This document shows, piece after piece, positions 1 to 7,945 of a stretch of 64,000 nt of DNA (positions are counted from its first letter, which is position 1; every line of letters begins with the position of its first letter). The stretch is taken from positions 78,756-142,755 of the forward strand of contig JAKSQO010000002.1 of assembly GCA_024404095.1 (NCBI GenBank). Reading direction: 5' to 3'. The position numbers were made by a program, and so were the translations under genes. Origin of the DNA: Clostridia bacterium (GTDB lineage: Bacteria > Bacillota > Clostridia > Oscillospirales > Acutalibacteraceae). Under the pieces are notes generated by a model. It worked only from the letters and a program-made list of their open reading frames with translations. It ran no database searches and was not told the DNA's origin.

Positions 1-2
1 TG

Positions 3-560
3 GGTTACAGTATGCACGGCATAAATGTTGTTGCGGGTACGAGCATAAGTTCAACGGTTATGAACCTGTTTAATATTGCATTTCTTTCGCTCGGTTCAAG
101 CATCGGAATCATTGTCGGTAAACAGCTTGGTGCAGGCAAATTTGAAGATGCGGTTGATACAAACAGAAAGCTGACTGCTTTCAGCTTTGCGGTTGCGGTC
201 GGAATTGGGATAATTGTTTTGCTCTCGGGCGGTGCAATACCGATGTTATACAGAACTAACGAGGCCTCAAAAATGTATGCTTCATATTTCATTCGTGTCA
301 GCGGATGTTTCCTGCCGTTTGTTTCTATTTCAAACGCATCATATTTTACCCTGCGTTCCGGTGGAAAAACCTGGCTGACAATTCTGTTTGACAGTGTTTT
401 TGTAATGTGCCTGTGGGTTCCGTTTGTGTTCATTCTGTACTGGGCAGGTCTTTCGATATGGATAGTTTATCCGCTTGTTCAATCGCTTGAAATATTAAAA
501 GCATTGTTAGGCGTTTTCCTTGTCAGAAAACGTGTATGGGTGCGTAACATAGTAGAATAA
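3..560 (+). CDS. MATE-family efflux transporter, C-terminal part (5' end outside the window)
   Basis: The frame is open from the first bases of the window, so about 185 C-terminal residues of a longer gene are present. The visible part holds hydrophobic segments separated by short loops. It includes the stretch around GIIVGKQLGAGKFEDA, which matches the second MatE half of multidrug and toxin extrusion proteins, where an Asn/Gly-rich loop precedes a helix. MATE proteins are integral membrane antiporters that export drugs or metabolites using Na+ or H+; the substrate cannot be told from this fragment. The protein ends in a short basic tail (VRKRVWVRN), normal for the family. The inverted-repeat element at 564-773 starts three bases after the stop codon. 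The family call is by pattern only; another MOP-superfamily exporter is the main alternative. Confidence 0.8.
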   Translation, partial: GYSMHGINVVAGTSISSTVMNLFNIAFLSLGSSIGIIVGKQLGAGKFEDAVDTNRKLTAFSFAVAVGIGIIVLLSGGAIPMLYRTNEASKMYASYFIRVSGCFLPFVSISNASYFTLRSGGKTWLTILFDSVFVMCLWVPFVFILYWAGLSIWIVYPLVQSLEILKALLGVFLVRKRVWVRNIVE

Positions 561-563
561 AAA

Positions 564-773
564 GGGGCTGTCGCATTTAGCGCAGACCGAAAAACAAGAT
601 AAAGCAAAACGGGGATTTAAGGCTATCCGAAACTCGGATAGCCTTAAATCCCTTATTTTTAATAAATTTAATAAAAGTCAGCTGTTTTTCTAAGCGTTTT
701 TTCACTCTCTCGGAGTATCATATACGCCTTCGGGTCGAAGAAAACGCTTTCTGCATCTAAACGCGACAGCCCT
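564..773. mobile_element. MITE-like inverted-repeat element
   Basis: A non-coding 210-bp unit is bounded by imperfect terminal inverted repeats of about 22 bases. The left end reads ggggctgtcgcatttag and the right end, on the other strand, reads agggctgtcgcgtttag. Inside, at 612-652, is a perfect 19-bp inverted repeat with a 3-base loop (aac), followed by ttattttt, so it can also terminate transcription of the upstream MATE gene. A shorter inner repeat pairs aagcgttttt near 694 with aaaacgctt near 741. There is no ORF of useful size. The layout is that of a non-autonomous element or a REP-like palindromic unit. No clear target-site duplication could be read at the edges. Confidence 0.6.
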
Positions 774-786
774 CTTTGTTTTGGGT

Positions 787-1965
787 TTATTTAACGATTG
801 TAAAGATTGACTTGAACCACGCAAAGATGAGCTTGAAGAAGCAGGCAAACTGAGTTTTGCCGTCAGATGTGCTTGAGTTCAGCTTGAACTGATATCTTGC
901 AACGTCATCGTTGAAGTCGAAAAGGTCAAAGTAAGTGATTGACTCAGTTTCAAAGCTCCACGGATCATTCTCGTCAAGAGTGATGATTCTTACGCCTTCG
1001 TTCCAACCGTTATATGAGTTAAAGCCTGCGCCTGCTGTGTTGATAAGACCTACGCCCTTATAGTTAAGCTCGTATGTATTTGTGTGGTCATGTCCGAAGA
1101 ACATTGCCATAACGTCTCCGCGCTCAAGAACTGCGTCAAACTGACCGTTGTTGTAGTTTGGCGGGCACGGTGTTTCGCAGAGTGCTCCGACTGTACCCTC
1201 GGGAAGCTTGTATGATTTGTCACCGCGGCCTACACTTCCCGGAGTTCCGCTTTCACAGGTTTCAAGTGCATCCCAGATTTCGGGAACAACAATATGCTGG
1301 AACATGAGTGAAGGAATCTTTCTGCCGTATGCATCCTCAAGCTCAGCTGATTTCTGCTTGTACCACTCAATCTGAGCCTTTGTTGTGGCGGCATATCCGC
1401 CGAGGTCATTTTCTGTATTGTATGTACCTGAGTCAATCATCCATACGTTTGAAACCATTTTGTTCATATTCTTTGAAGAATAAATGGGAACATAATATGT
1501 GCAAAGGTTTGTGTCGCCGAGATTTTCGCCTGCACAGCCTATAAAGCAGTCATACTTTTCATAAACTGAAAGCTGATATGCCTTTGTTGCGGTTGTGTTT
1601 TCATCATCGTGGTTGCCGAATGTCATTGCAACAGGAATACCGTATTCCTCAAAGATTGACATAAACTGCTTGATTGAGTTCTTTGCACTTACCTTTGTCA
1701 GCGAGCTGCTTGAAATATTATCGCCTGTAAGAACGATAAGGTCAACAGGATAGTTATCAAGAGCGGCACGGAGAACTTTTTTTGTAAGAGGGGAAAGTGC
1801 GACGTCATCCTGAATGTCGGAAATCTGCATAATTCTGAACTTACCGTCGGCGTTGTACTGAAGATGTCTGTCAACCTGCTCACTTGTCTTTGCAAAAGCG
1901 GCAAGCTGAAGAACGCCGAGCATCATTATAATCGCCATTAAAATCGAAATAGTTTTCTTGAACAT
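787..1965 (-). CDS. Secreted calcineurin-like metallophosphoesterase
   Basis: This is a predicted exported phosphoesterase of 392 residues. A signal peptide (residues 1-25, hydrophobic core ILMAIIMMLGVLQLAAFA) is followed by the metal-binding motifs of the calcineurin-like fold in order: SDIQ (Asp50), GDN (Asp82), GNHD (118-121), a His in FQHIVVP and GHDH near residue 290. The first motif is D-x-Q rather than the usual D-x-H, as in Dcr2/purple-acid-phosphatase-like members. The C-terminus ends in an aromatic, basic, hydrophobic tail (FFKLIFAWFKSIFTIVK) that may attach it to the membrane. The start is ATG at 1965, eight bases after an AAGGAG site; the GTG three codons upstream overlaps that site. 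The substrate is unknown. The gene is single, divergent from the regulator at 2118. Confidence 0.8.
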   Translation of the reverse strand: MFKKTISILMAIIMMLGVLQLAAFAKTSEQVDRHLQYNADGKFRIMQISDIQDDVALSPLTKKVLRAALDNYPVDLIVLTGDNISSSSLTKVSAKNSIKQFMSIFEEYGIPVAMTFGNHDDENTTATKAYQLSVYEKYDCFIGCAGENLGDTNLCTYYVPIYSSKNMNKMVSNVWMIDSGTYNTENDLGGYAATTKAQIEWYKQKSAELEDAYGRKIPSLMFQHIVVPEIWDALETCESGTPGSVGRGDKSYKLPEGTVGALCETPCPPNYNNGQFDAVLERGDVMAMFFGHDHTNTYELNYKGVGLINTAGAGFNSYNGWNEGVRIITLDENDPWSFETESITYFDLFDFNDDVARYQFKLNSSTSDGKTQFACFFKLIFAWFKSIFTIVK

Positions 1966-2014
1966 TGCTGTCACTCCTTATAAAGATTGATTTCATTATA
2001 CACATTATTTCGGG

Positions 2015-2078
2015 AAAAGTACAGTACTTTTTGTAAAAAGAAAACAAAAATAACAGCTTGAAAAAAATCAGCTGTTAT
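2015..2078. promoter_or_regulatory. Two inverted repeats in the divergent promoter region
   Basis: Between the phosphoesterase and the DtxR/MntR-type gene lie a 17-base palindrome, aaaagtac-a-gtactttt (2015-2031), and a 9-bp inverted repeat, ataacagct/agctgttat (2050-2058 and 2070-2078), with an 11-base spacer. The second repeat sits just upstream of a TATAAT at 2091-2096. Repressor sites of metal-dependent regulators are often placed like this, so autoregulation is possible, but neither repeat matches a consensus I can vouch for. Confidence 0.35.
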
Positions 2079-2117
2079 GATAAAATATTTTATAATCTTA
2101 AAAAGGGAGGGTTGAAT

Positions 2118-2489
2118 ATGGCGTTACAGGAATCGGGAGAGATGTATCTTGAAACAATACTTGTGCTGTCGAATAAGCAGAAGTTGGTTCGTTCAATTGA
2201 TGTTGTTGATTATATGGGCTTTTCAAAGCCGAGCGTCAGCCGCGCAATGAGTATTCTTAAAAGCGGCGGATATATAACTGTTGAAGCAAACGGCCATATA
2301 ACCCTTACGGACAGCGGACTTGAAATTGCCGAAAAAATTTACGCACGTCACAAAATGCTGACAGAATTTCTTGTTGCACTTGGTGTGAGCGAGAATGTTG
2401 CTTCTGAAGATGCCTGCAAGATGGAGCATGACATCAGCGATGAATCGTTTGAAGCAATTAGAAAACACGTTGAAAAAAACAGGAAATAA
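2118..2489 (+). CDS. DtxR/MntR-family metal-dependent transcriptional regulator
   Basis: A 123-residue DNA-binding protein. Residues 1-65 form a winged helix; the recognition helix is around GFSKPSVSRAMSILKSGGYI, typical of the DtxR/IdeR/MntR family. The second half (KIYARHKMLTEFLVALGVSENVA...CKMEHDISDESFEAI) is the dimerisation domain with family metal-ligand positions (Glu, Cys, Glu, His in the CKMEHD region). Such proteins repress Mn2+ or Fe2+ uptake or oxidative-stress genes when metal is bound. It is short and lacks the SH3-like third domain, so it resembles MntR more than DtxR. The start at 2118 follows AAAGGGAGGG; an upstream in-frame ATG at 2058 lies inside an inverted repeat and has no ribosome site. 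No metal transporter gene is adjacent. Confidence 0.85.
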   Translation: MALQESGEMYLETILVLSNKQKLVRSIDVVDYMGFSKPSVSRAMSILKSGGYITVEANGHITLTDSGLEIAEKIYARHKMLTEFLVALGVSENVASEDACKMEHDISDESFEAIRKHVEKNRK

Positions 2490-2491
2490 AC

Positions 2492-2516
2492 AAGGCGGAG
2501 CAGCTGCTCCGCCTTA
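2492..2516. terminator. Bidirectional terminator between the convergent regulator and metF
   Basis: A GC-rich palindrome (aaggcggagc/gctccgcctt) lies between the two convergent stop codons. It is flanked by A-rich sequence on the left and T/A-rich sequence on the right, so it can serve both strands. Confidence 0.7.
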
Positions 2517-2526
2517 ACTATTGTGT

Positions 2527-3411
2527 TTAAAATACCTTGCCGATAATGTCCGAAACGTTTTTCTGTATGCCCTCGGCAACATCGGGCTTGTTCATTGAAT
2601 AAACGTGAATGTTGTTTATTCCGTTTGCATAGAGGTCGATAATCTGGTCGGTTGCATAGGCTATGCCTGCCTGCTTCATTGCGGCAGGGTCTGAGCCGAA
2701 CTTGTCAACGAGCGACTTGAATCGCTGAGGCATAAACGAGCCCGAAAGCTTTATGGCTCTCTGAACCTGATTTGCATTTGTTATGGGCATAATTCCCGGC
2801 AAAACCGGAATGGTTATACCTGCCTCACGGATTTTATACATAAAGTTGAAGAACAGATTATTGTCAAATACCATCTGAGTTGTGAGAAAATCAACGCCTG
2901 CGTCAACCTTTTCTTTGAGATGTTTTATATCCTCTTTCTGACTTGTGCTTTCGGGATGAACCTCGGGGTAGCATGCCGCACCGATACAGAAATCACCGTC
3001 ACTTTCCTTAAGCTGACGCACAAGGTCAATAGCGTAGCCGTATTCCCAACCGCTTCGGTCGCTTTCGAGAAGCTCGGTAGTAAGGTCTCCGCGCAGAGCC
3101 ATTACGTTCTGTATGCCGAAATTTTTCATCTTTTCTATCTGAGCGGTTACGGTCTTTTTATCAGATGATACACAGGTGAGATGTGCAAGGGCAGGAATAT
3201 CGAATTTATCCATTATGTTCTTAACGATGTCAAGAGTGAAGTTGCTCACACCGCCGCCTGCGCCGTAGGTAACACTCATAAATGACGGATTCAGAGCCGC
3301 AATAGCCTCGGTTGCCGCTTTTACATTTTCAAAGGATGTTTCTTTTTTCGGCGGAAAAACCTCAAAGGAAAGCGAAATTCTTTCATCTTTTATGATATCA
3401 ATAATTTTCAT
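2527..3411 (-). CDS. metF: 5,10-methylenetetrahydrofolate reductase
   Basis: The 294-residue protein reduces 5,10-methylene-THF to 5-methyl-THF for methionine synthesis and one-carbon metabolism, in the cytoplasm. It shows the MTHFR signatures in order: SFEVFPPK with its catalytic Glu near the N-terminus, NPSFMSVTYGAGGG, a LRGD flavin/folate-loop motif, and TTQMVFDNNLFF, followed by a TIM-barrel end of family length (about 290-300). The start at 3411 follows GGAGGT with seven bases of spacing; the longer frame has no ribosome site. A promoter lies just upstream. It stands alone, with no metE or metH nearby. Clostridial MetF can use ferredoxin or NADH through a MetV partner, but no metV is seen here, so the electron donor is open. 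Confidence 0.93.
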   Translation of the reverse strand: MKIIDIIKDERISLSFEVFPPKKETSFENVKAATEAIAALNPSFMSVTYGAGGGVSNFTLDIVKNIMDKFDIPALAHLTCVSSDKKTVTAQIEKMKNFGIQNVMALRGDLTTELLESDRSGWEYGYAIDLVRQLKESDGDFCIGAACYPEVHPESTSQKEDIKHLKEKVDAGVDFLTTQMVFDNNLFFNFMYKIREAGITIPVLPGIMPITNANQVQRAIKLSGSFMPQRFKSLVDKFGSDPAAMKQAGIAYATDQIIDLYANGINNIHVYSMNKPDVAEGIQKNVSDIIGKVF

Positions 3412-3448
3412 ATGTGTACCTCCGATGTGCTGATTGAACATTTTTTAC

Positions 3449-3476
3449 ATTTTAACATAAATAATCCGATTTGCAA
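3449..3476 (-). promoter_or_regulatory. Promoter for metF
   Basis: On the minus strand, TTGCAA (3476-3471), 16 bases, then TAAAAT (3454-3449) preceded by TG, an extended -10. It lies about 40 bases upstream of the chosen metF start. Confidence 0.55.
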
Positions 3477-3496
3477 GCTAAAGTTTTATACTGTAC

Positions 3497-3525
3497 TTGT
3501 AAATTGTGAGCTTTTCCGATATAAT
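3497..3525 (+). promoter_or_regulatory. Promoter for the YolD-like gene
   Basis: TTGTAA (3497-3502), 17 bases, TATAAT (3520-3525). It ends about 30 bases before the ATG at 3557. Confidence 0.6.
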
Positions 3526-3556
3526 AAAGGCAATGTATAATGAAAGGAGCGGTGAT

Positions 3557-3952
3557 ATGGGTAAATATGATGACATAATAAATCTTCCGCACCACGTTTC
3601 AAATAACCGCTCCCGTATTCCGAGAGAAGAGCGTGCCGCTCAGTTTTCACCGTTTGCCGCGTTAACGGGATTTGACGATATGATAACCGAGGAAGGCAGA
3701 TGGGTTGACAGCAAAAGTGAAACAGACGAAAATCAGAAAGTAATAATAAATGAAAAGCTGATTGAAATTCAGACAAAAATTGAGGAGCATCCGACAGCAA
3801 CAGCAGAATACTTTCTGCCTGACAGCGAAAAAGAGGGCGGAGCTTATACACATATAACGGACATAGTTAAAAAAATAGATTCTCAAAACAGCGAGATTGT
3901 TTTTGAAAGCGGAACAAGGATTCCGTTTGAAAATATTATCTCAATAGATTAG
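3557..3952 (+). CDS. YolD-like family protein (orphan)
   Basis: A 131-residue cytoplasmic protein. Residues 14-45 contain RSRIPREERAAQFSPFAALTGF followed by an acidic D-x-x-x-x-E-x-GR stretch, the hallmark of YolD-like proteins of Firmicutes and their mobile elements. The rest carries a charged helix (about 55-85) and a C-terminal beta segment, IVFESGTRIPFENI, also typical of the family. YolD-like proteins usually sit beside a UvrX/DinB/UmuC Y-family polymerase, but none is present here, so the gene is an orphan. The start follows GAAAGGAG with seven bases of spacing, and the gene has its own promoter and terminator. Function is unknown; a role in DNA-damage response is only guilt by usual association. 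Confidence 0.7.
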   Translation: MGKYDDIINLPHHVSNNRSRIPREERAAQFSPFAALTGFDDMITEEGRWVDSKSETDENQKVIINEKLIEIQTKIEEHPTATAEYFLPDSEKEGGAYTHITDIVKKIDSQNSEIVFESGTRIPFENIISID

Positions 3953-3957
3953 CATAC

Positions 3958-3999
3958 AGGGCTTTATTCTTTGCGGGGATAAAGCTCTTTTATTTTTTT
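3958..3999 (+). terminator. Rho-independent terminator after the YolD-like gene
   Basis: Arms gggctttat and ataaagctc (one G-U pair) enclose a short loop and are followed by a T-rich run (cttttattttttt). Confidence 0.75.
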
Positions 4000-4000
4000 G

Positions 4001-4029
4001 TTGCAAGACGAGACTGACGGTGATATAAT
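4001..4029 (+). promoter_or_regulatory. Promoter for the PnuC-type gene
   Basis: TTGCAA (4001-4006), 17 bases, TATAAT (4024-4029). Transcription should begin near 4036, leaving a short leader before the AGAGGGG ribosome site at 4049-4055. Confidence 0.6.
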
Positions 4030-4061
4030 GAGCGAAGATTTCTGAAATAGAGGGGATTATT

Positions 4062-4727
4062 ATTAACAGTTTTATAAAACCGAAAGAGCTTGTTACTGTT
4101 CTGATAATGGCGATTCTGCTTACTGTATCGGGTTTAATTTTTCATCAAAGCTTTTTCAGAATACTGCCGCTGTTTATTTCACTTGCGGTAATGATTTTAC
4201 AGGCAAAGGTCAGCCGTTACGCATTTCTTGTCGGCGGACTTAATTCAATTCTTTATGCTGTGGTTTATTTTTATTACGGACTTTACGGCGTTGCGGCTCA
4301 GGCTTTTCTGTTTTCTTTTCCGATGCAGATTATCACATTTTTTAACTGGAAAAAGAATGCGGAGAAAGATACCGTCAGATTCAGAAGAATGAAGGGCTGG
4401 CAATATGCCGTATGCATCGTTTCGTACATTGTGGCGTGGGTTGGCTTGTACTTTATCCTTAAACACATTGGCTCGGATTATGCGGTGCTTGATAACACGG
4501 TGACTTTGTTAGGCATTTTTGCCTCGGTTCTGACAGTATTTGCATATATCGAATATGCGTGGCTGCTTTTGTCTGTGTCGATAATGAATATTTTCCTTTA
4601 TATTCAGGTTATTCCTGTTCACCATGACCAGGTAACATATCTCGTATACGGTATTTATTCGCTGGTTTGTATTTCAATGCACTTCCGAAAAGCAAGAAGA
4701 TTGTATAAAGAACAACAGAATAAATAA
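4062..4727 (+). CDS. pnuC: PnuC-type nicotinamide riboside transporter, possible ATT start
   Basis: An integral membrane protein with about seven helices, matching the PnuC family: an early YAFLVGGLNSILYAVVYFYYGLYG segment, the FNWKKN loop with the preceding QIITF helix, and a late ASVLTVFAYIEYAWLLLS helix before LVYGIYSLV. PnuC imports nicotinamide riboside (or a related vitamin precursor) by facilitated diffusion for NAD synthesis. The first ATG is at 4107, but it has no ribosome site. AGAGGGG at 4049-4055 lies six bases before an in-frame ATT at 4062, which would add 15 residues (ISNSFIKPKELVTVL). I therefore place the start at ATT, with ATG 4107 as fallback. The gene is single, with its own promoter and terminator. 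The symbol rests on family resemblance. Confidence 0.78.
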   Translation: MNSFIKPKELVTVLIMAILLTVSGLIFHQSFFRILPLFISLAVMILQAKVSRYAFLVGGLNSILYAVVYFYYGLYGVAAQAFLFSFPMQIITFFNWKKNAEKDTVRFRRMKGWQYAVCIVSYIVAWVGLYFILKHIGSDYAVLDNTVTLLGIFASVLTVFAYIEYAWLLLSVSIMNIFLYIQVIPVHHDQVTYLVYGIYSLVCISMHFRKARRLYKEQQNK

Positions 4728-4764
4728 TAATAAGGTCGGCTTTTACGCCGACCTTATTATTATT
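4724..4764. terminator. Bidirectional terminator between pnuC and htrA
   Basis: Arms aataataaggtcggc and gccgaccttattatt are perfectly complementary with a six-base loop (ttttac). A/T runs flank both sides, so it serves the two convergent genes. Confidence 0.85.
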
Positions 4765-6338
4765 TAAAATCCGAACTGTTCAAAGAAGTTTGTTGTTGTT
4801 TCCTGTTCAAGCTCTGAGCCTGTGCCGTCATCCTCGACAAGCTTTACATTGATTGTGAACTCGCTGACTGAGTAATCGTCATTGGGTCTGCAAATGGTAA
4901 GCTTAAGCTCGTCGCCGACCTTGCCGTTCTGAATGGTGTCAAGCAGAACATCGGCTGTTGTAAGCTCCTTGCCGTTAACCTTTGTAATAATATCGCCAAC
5001 CTGAGCCTTGGTGCCTATGAGTGCGCTGTCATCTGAAATTTTAGCAATAACAAGAGAGCCTGCGGGCAGACGGTTGATTCTTACAACCATACCGTAGTCC
5101 TGTCTGCTTGTTGCACCGAGGTAGGAAATTCCAAGCTTGGGTCTGTTGGTAACGTAACCGTTAGCTATGATGTCATCAATAATCGGCTTTGCATCTGTAA
5201 TCGGAATGGAGAATGCCATTCCTTCGTAACCTGTGCTTACGATTTTTGAAGAGTTGATTCCGATAACCTGACCGGATTCATTAAGAAGTGCGCCGCCCGA
5301 GTTGCCTGAGTTAATCGGAGTTGTGTGCTGAATACATTCCATTTCGTATCCGCTTTCACTGCTTATCGGTCTGTCAATCGCAGAAATCATACCGTTTGTG
5401 AATGAACCGAAGAAATCTGTTCCGCCGGGGTTACCGATTGCATAAACCTGCTGACCGATAACAAGATTTGAGGAATCGCCGAATACTGCGGCGGTAAGAC
5501 CTGTTTTCTTGATTTTGATAACACCGATATCTGTCTTTACATCAAAACCGACCATTTCTGCATCGTATGTTTTATTATCGCAGTCCTGTACGGTCATTTT
5601 ATATTCGGGAGATTTTGCTTTCTTGATAACGTGAGCGCAGGTAAGGATGTATGTGTATGTGCCGCTCTTATCCTCGCCCATAACGATTCCCGAGCCTTCA
5701 CCGATTTTGTTTTCGGTGGTTGAGGATGTCAGGAAAGACTGAGACTGACCGTAAACAAGTATACCGACATTGAATTTTTGAGCTTCGGAAGCGATTTCCG
5801 CTGAGCTTTTAGAAGCCGCGCTGAGTGAAGGCGCATCGGAAATCTGAATCTGTGTAGTATCCTTTTTGGCAGCCTTCTTATTGTCTGTGCCTTTCAGCTT
5901 TGGAACAACTGTGATGGCAGTAAGAAGTATTGCAACACAGACAAAGACAGCAACAACAGCAGCGAGAAAAGCTACAAAGCCTTTTTTGCTTTTCTTTTTC
6001 TTTACATCAGCTTCTACATACGGTGCGTTTGCGCCGTTCATGTACTGATAATTCTGCTGAGGCGGACGGTTATTGAACTGATTGTCCGAATACGGGCTGT
6101 AAGTCGGTTCGGAGTGGTTCTGTGAATAATTCGGCTGAGAGTTGTATCCGCTGTACGGATTCTGACTATTGTAAGAATTATTCTCCGAATAGTTATTTTC
6201 GGGCTGAGGCGGAGTAGCGCTTTCAGGCTCCGTATAGGGGTTTGCCTGCTGATATGCGTTTTCCTCAGCGGGTTTTTCTTCAGTTTTTTCGGGTTCATTG
6301 TTTTCTGTCGGATTGAACCCGTATTCGTTGTCGTTCAT
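4764..6338 (-). CDS. htrA: HtrA/DegP-type membrane-anchored serine protease
   Basis: A 524-residue quality-control protease acting outside the membrane on misfolded secreted proteins. Residues 1-110 form a cytoplasmic region very rich in Asn, Gln, Tyr, Pro and Ser. One transmembrane helix follows at about 120-145 (FVAFLAAVVAVFVCVAILL). The trypsin-like domain has the triad His236 (TCAHV), Asp270 (KTDIGV) and Ser347 (GNSGG), and a PDZ domain runs from about 405 to 500. The start follows AGGAGG, and a small palindrome (gttcc-ttat-ggaac, 6352-6365) lies directly upstream of that site. The genes immediately upstream encode a response regulator and sensor kinase, an arrangement like CssRS-HtrA of Bacillus, so control by that pair is likely but inferred. 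The long low-complexity N-terminal tail is typical of clostridial HtrA. Confidence 0.93.
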   Translation of the reverse strand: MNDNEYGFNPTENNEPEKTEEKPAEENAYQQANPYTEPESATPPQPENNYSENNSYNSQNPYSGYNSQPNYSQNHSEPTYSPYSDNQFNNRPPQQNYQYMNGANAPYVEADVKKKKSKKGFVAFLAAVVAVFVCVAILLTAITVVPKLKGTDNKKAAKKDTTQIQISDAPSLSAASKSSAEIASEAQKFNVGILVYGQSQSFLTSSTTENKIGEGSGIVMGEDKSGTYTYILTCAHVIKKAKSPEYKMTVQDCDNKTYDAEMVGFDVKTDIGVIKIKKTGLTAAVFGDSSNLVIGQQVYAIGNPGGTDFFGSFTNGMISAIDRPISSESGYEMECIQHTTPINSGNSGGALLNESGQVIGINSSKIVSTGYEGMAFSIPITDAKPIIDDIIANGYVTNRPKLGISYLGATSRQDYGMVVRINRLPAGSLVIAKISDDSALIGTKAQVGDIITKVNGKELTTADVLLDTIQNGKVGDELKLTICRPNDDYSVSEFTINVKLVEDDGTGSELEQETTTNFFEQFGF

Positions 6339-6428
6339 GTATATTCCTCCTGTTCCTTATGGAACTTAATATGCCTTTACTGTAAACCTATGTTTTTAAA
6401 AACTCTTATAGATTTTGTGAACAAATTT

Positions 6429-7940
6429 TTAAATATTGTTCGGAATCCAGAATGCAAATTCGGTGTACTCTCCGACCTTACTTTCTACTTTGATTTCGCC
6501 GCCGTGAAGCTCAACAATGCTCTTGCAGAGATAAAGTCCCAGACCTGCGCCGCGGACATCGTAGCTGCGGGATTTGTCAATCTTATAAAAGCGTTCAAAT
6601 ACCTTTGACAGTTCGTCACGCTCAATTCCTTCACCGCTGTTGCGGATGCTGACAAAGGTTTTTTCACTGTCGCGGAAATCTTTTATAAATATATATCCGC
6701 CTTCGGGAGTAAACTTGACAGCGTTATCAATCAGATTGTAAACCACCTGCATAAGCATATCCTCATCGGCTCTTATCATTGTGCTTTCCATTGAGTCAAG
6801 ACCGATGATTTCAATTGATTTATCGTTGATTTTCTTTTCAAAAGAAAGAAGTGTTTTGAAAATATTCTTGCTGATATCAAACTCTTTTACATTCATCGGC
6901 ATTTCGCCAGCTTCAAGCTTTGACATATTGAGCATACCTGTTACAAGACGGGAAAGACGTTTGACTTCGTCGGAAACAATGTGCAGATAATGGTTGTAGC
7001 TTTCCTGCGGAATGGTTCCGTCAAGCATGCCGTCAATGAATCCGCCGATTGATGTCATCGGTGTTTTCAGCTCGTGTGAGACATTGGCAACAAAGCTGCG
7101 GCGTGTAACCTCAAGCGTGGAAAGTGCCATCGCCATTGAGTTAAATGCCTGTGCAAGCTCCGCCATTTCATCGTGCCCCCTAACGGTAACCTTGTAGCTG
7201 AAATCGCCCTGGGCATAGTGCTTTGTAGCCTCGGACATCTGACGAAGCGGACGTGTGAGCCTGTACGAAAGGAAGTAAACAGTGATAAATGAAACAACCA
7301 TTGCGAGCAGAGCGGCAATCAGGAAAATCTGAAGAATTCTTCTTGCGTATTCATACCAGCTCTGAGTAATCGGTTCAGTCGCAAATACAATTGCGTTCGT
7401 CTTGCCGTTGACCGTTATCGGTGAGGCGGTTGTTATCTGATTAGTGCGGAATATTCCGCCGAGAGTGGAAACCTCGCTGAACTCACCGTCGGATGCTTCC
7501 TCGATGAACGATTTGTCAATGTGATAGTTTTTATGAATGAAGCACGAAAAATGGCTGTTAATCATAAACTTTCCGTCATTCATCTCTTTGCAGACAATGA
7601 CGTCACCGTTCATATTTGTGATAAAAATATCAGCACCTATCGCCTCAGACATAATGCTCATGTTGTTGCATATCATCATCAGCGGTGTGAATTCGGTGTC
7701 ATCATTTTCATCTAAGGTAGGATAGTGCTCGTAAAAGCTCTGAAGCAGCTGCTCCGAGTTTGAAGCGATGATATCCGAATTGTGCTGAAGCGTTTTTTTC
7801 TGTTCGGTGTTCCAGTTCTTTGTTGCGATAAAAAGATAGGACGAGCAGAGGATGAAAACGCTCAGAAGAATAATTGAGGTAATGACTATCAGATATTTAT
7901 TAAATATTTTTCTTGATTTTTTCTTTCTGTTCTTACCCAC
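6429..7940 (-). CDS. Membrane sensor histidine kinase with HAMP domain
   Basis: A 503-residue sensor. The first helix is at about 15-37, followed by an extracytoplasmic sensing domain (about 38-190). The second helix is at about 195-218 and the HAMP linker (RLTRPLRQM...DEMAELAQAFN) at about 220-275. HisKA carries the phosphoacceptor His289 in SHELKTP. The HATPase domain has N box NLIDNAVKF, G1 NSGEGI, F box FERFYK and G2 GAGLGLYL. It autophosphorylates and passes phosphate to the regulator encoded five bases upstream. The start codon is GTG, with a weak AGGGA site inside the end of the regulator gene, so translation is probably coupled. The htrA gene 90 bases downstream suggests envelope stress as the stimulus; the signal itself is not visible in the sequence. 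Confidence 0.93.
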   Translation of the reverse strand: MGKNRKKKSRKIFNKYLIVITSIILLSVFILCSSYLFIATKNWNTEQKKTLQHNSDIIASNSEQLLQSFYEHYPTLDENDDTEFTPLMMICNNMSIMSEAIGADIFITNMNGDVIVCKEMNDGKFMINSHFSCFIHKNYHIDKSFIEEASDGEFSEVSTLGGIFRTNQITTASPITVNGKTNAIVFATEPITQSWYEYARRILQIFLIAALLAMVVSFITVYFLSYRLTRPLRQMSEATKHYAQGDFSYKVTVRGHDEMAELAQAFNSMAMALSTLEVTRRSFVANVSHELKTPMTSIGGFIDGMLDGTIPQESYNHYLHIVSDEVKRLSRLVTGMLNMSKLEAGEMPMNVKEFDISKNIFKTLLSFEKKINDKSIEIIGLDSMESTMIRADEDMLMQVVYNLIDNAVKFTPEGGYIFIKDFRDSEKTFVSIRNSGEGIERDELSKVFERFYKIDKSRSYDVRGAGLGLYLCKSIVELHGGEIKVESKVGEYTEFAFWIPNNI

Positions 7941-7945
7941 AGAAA

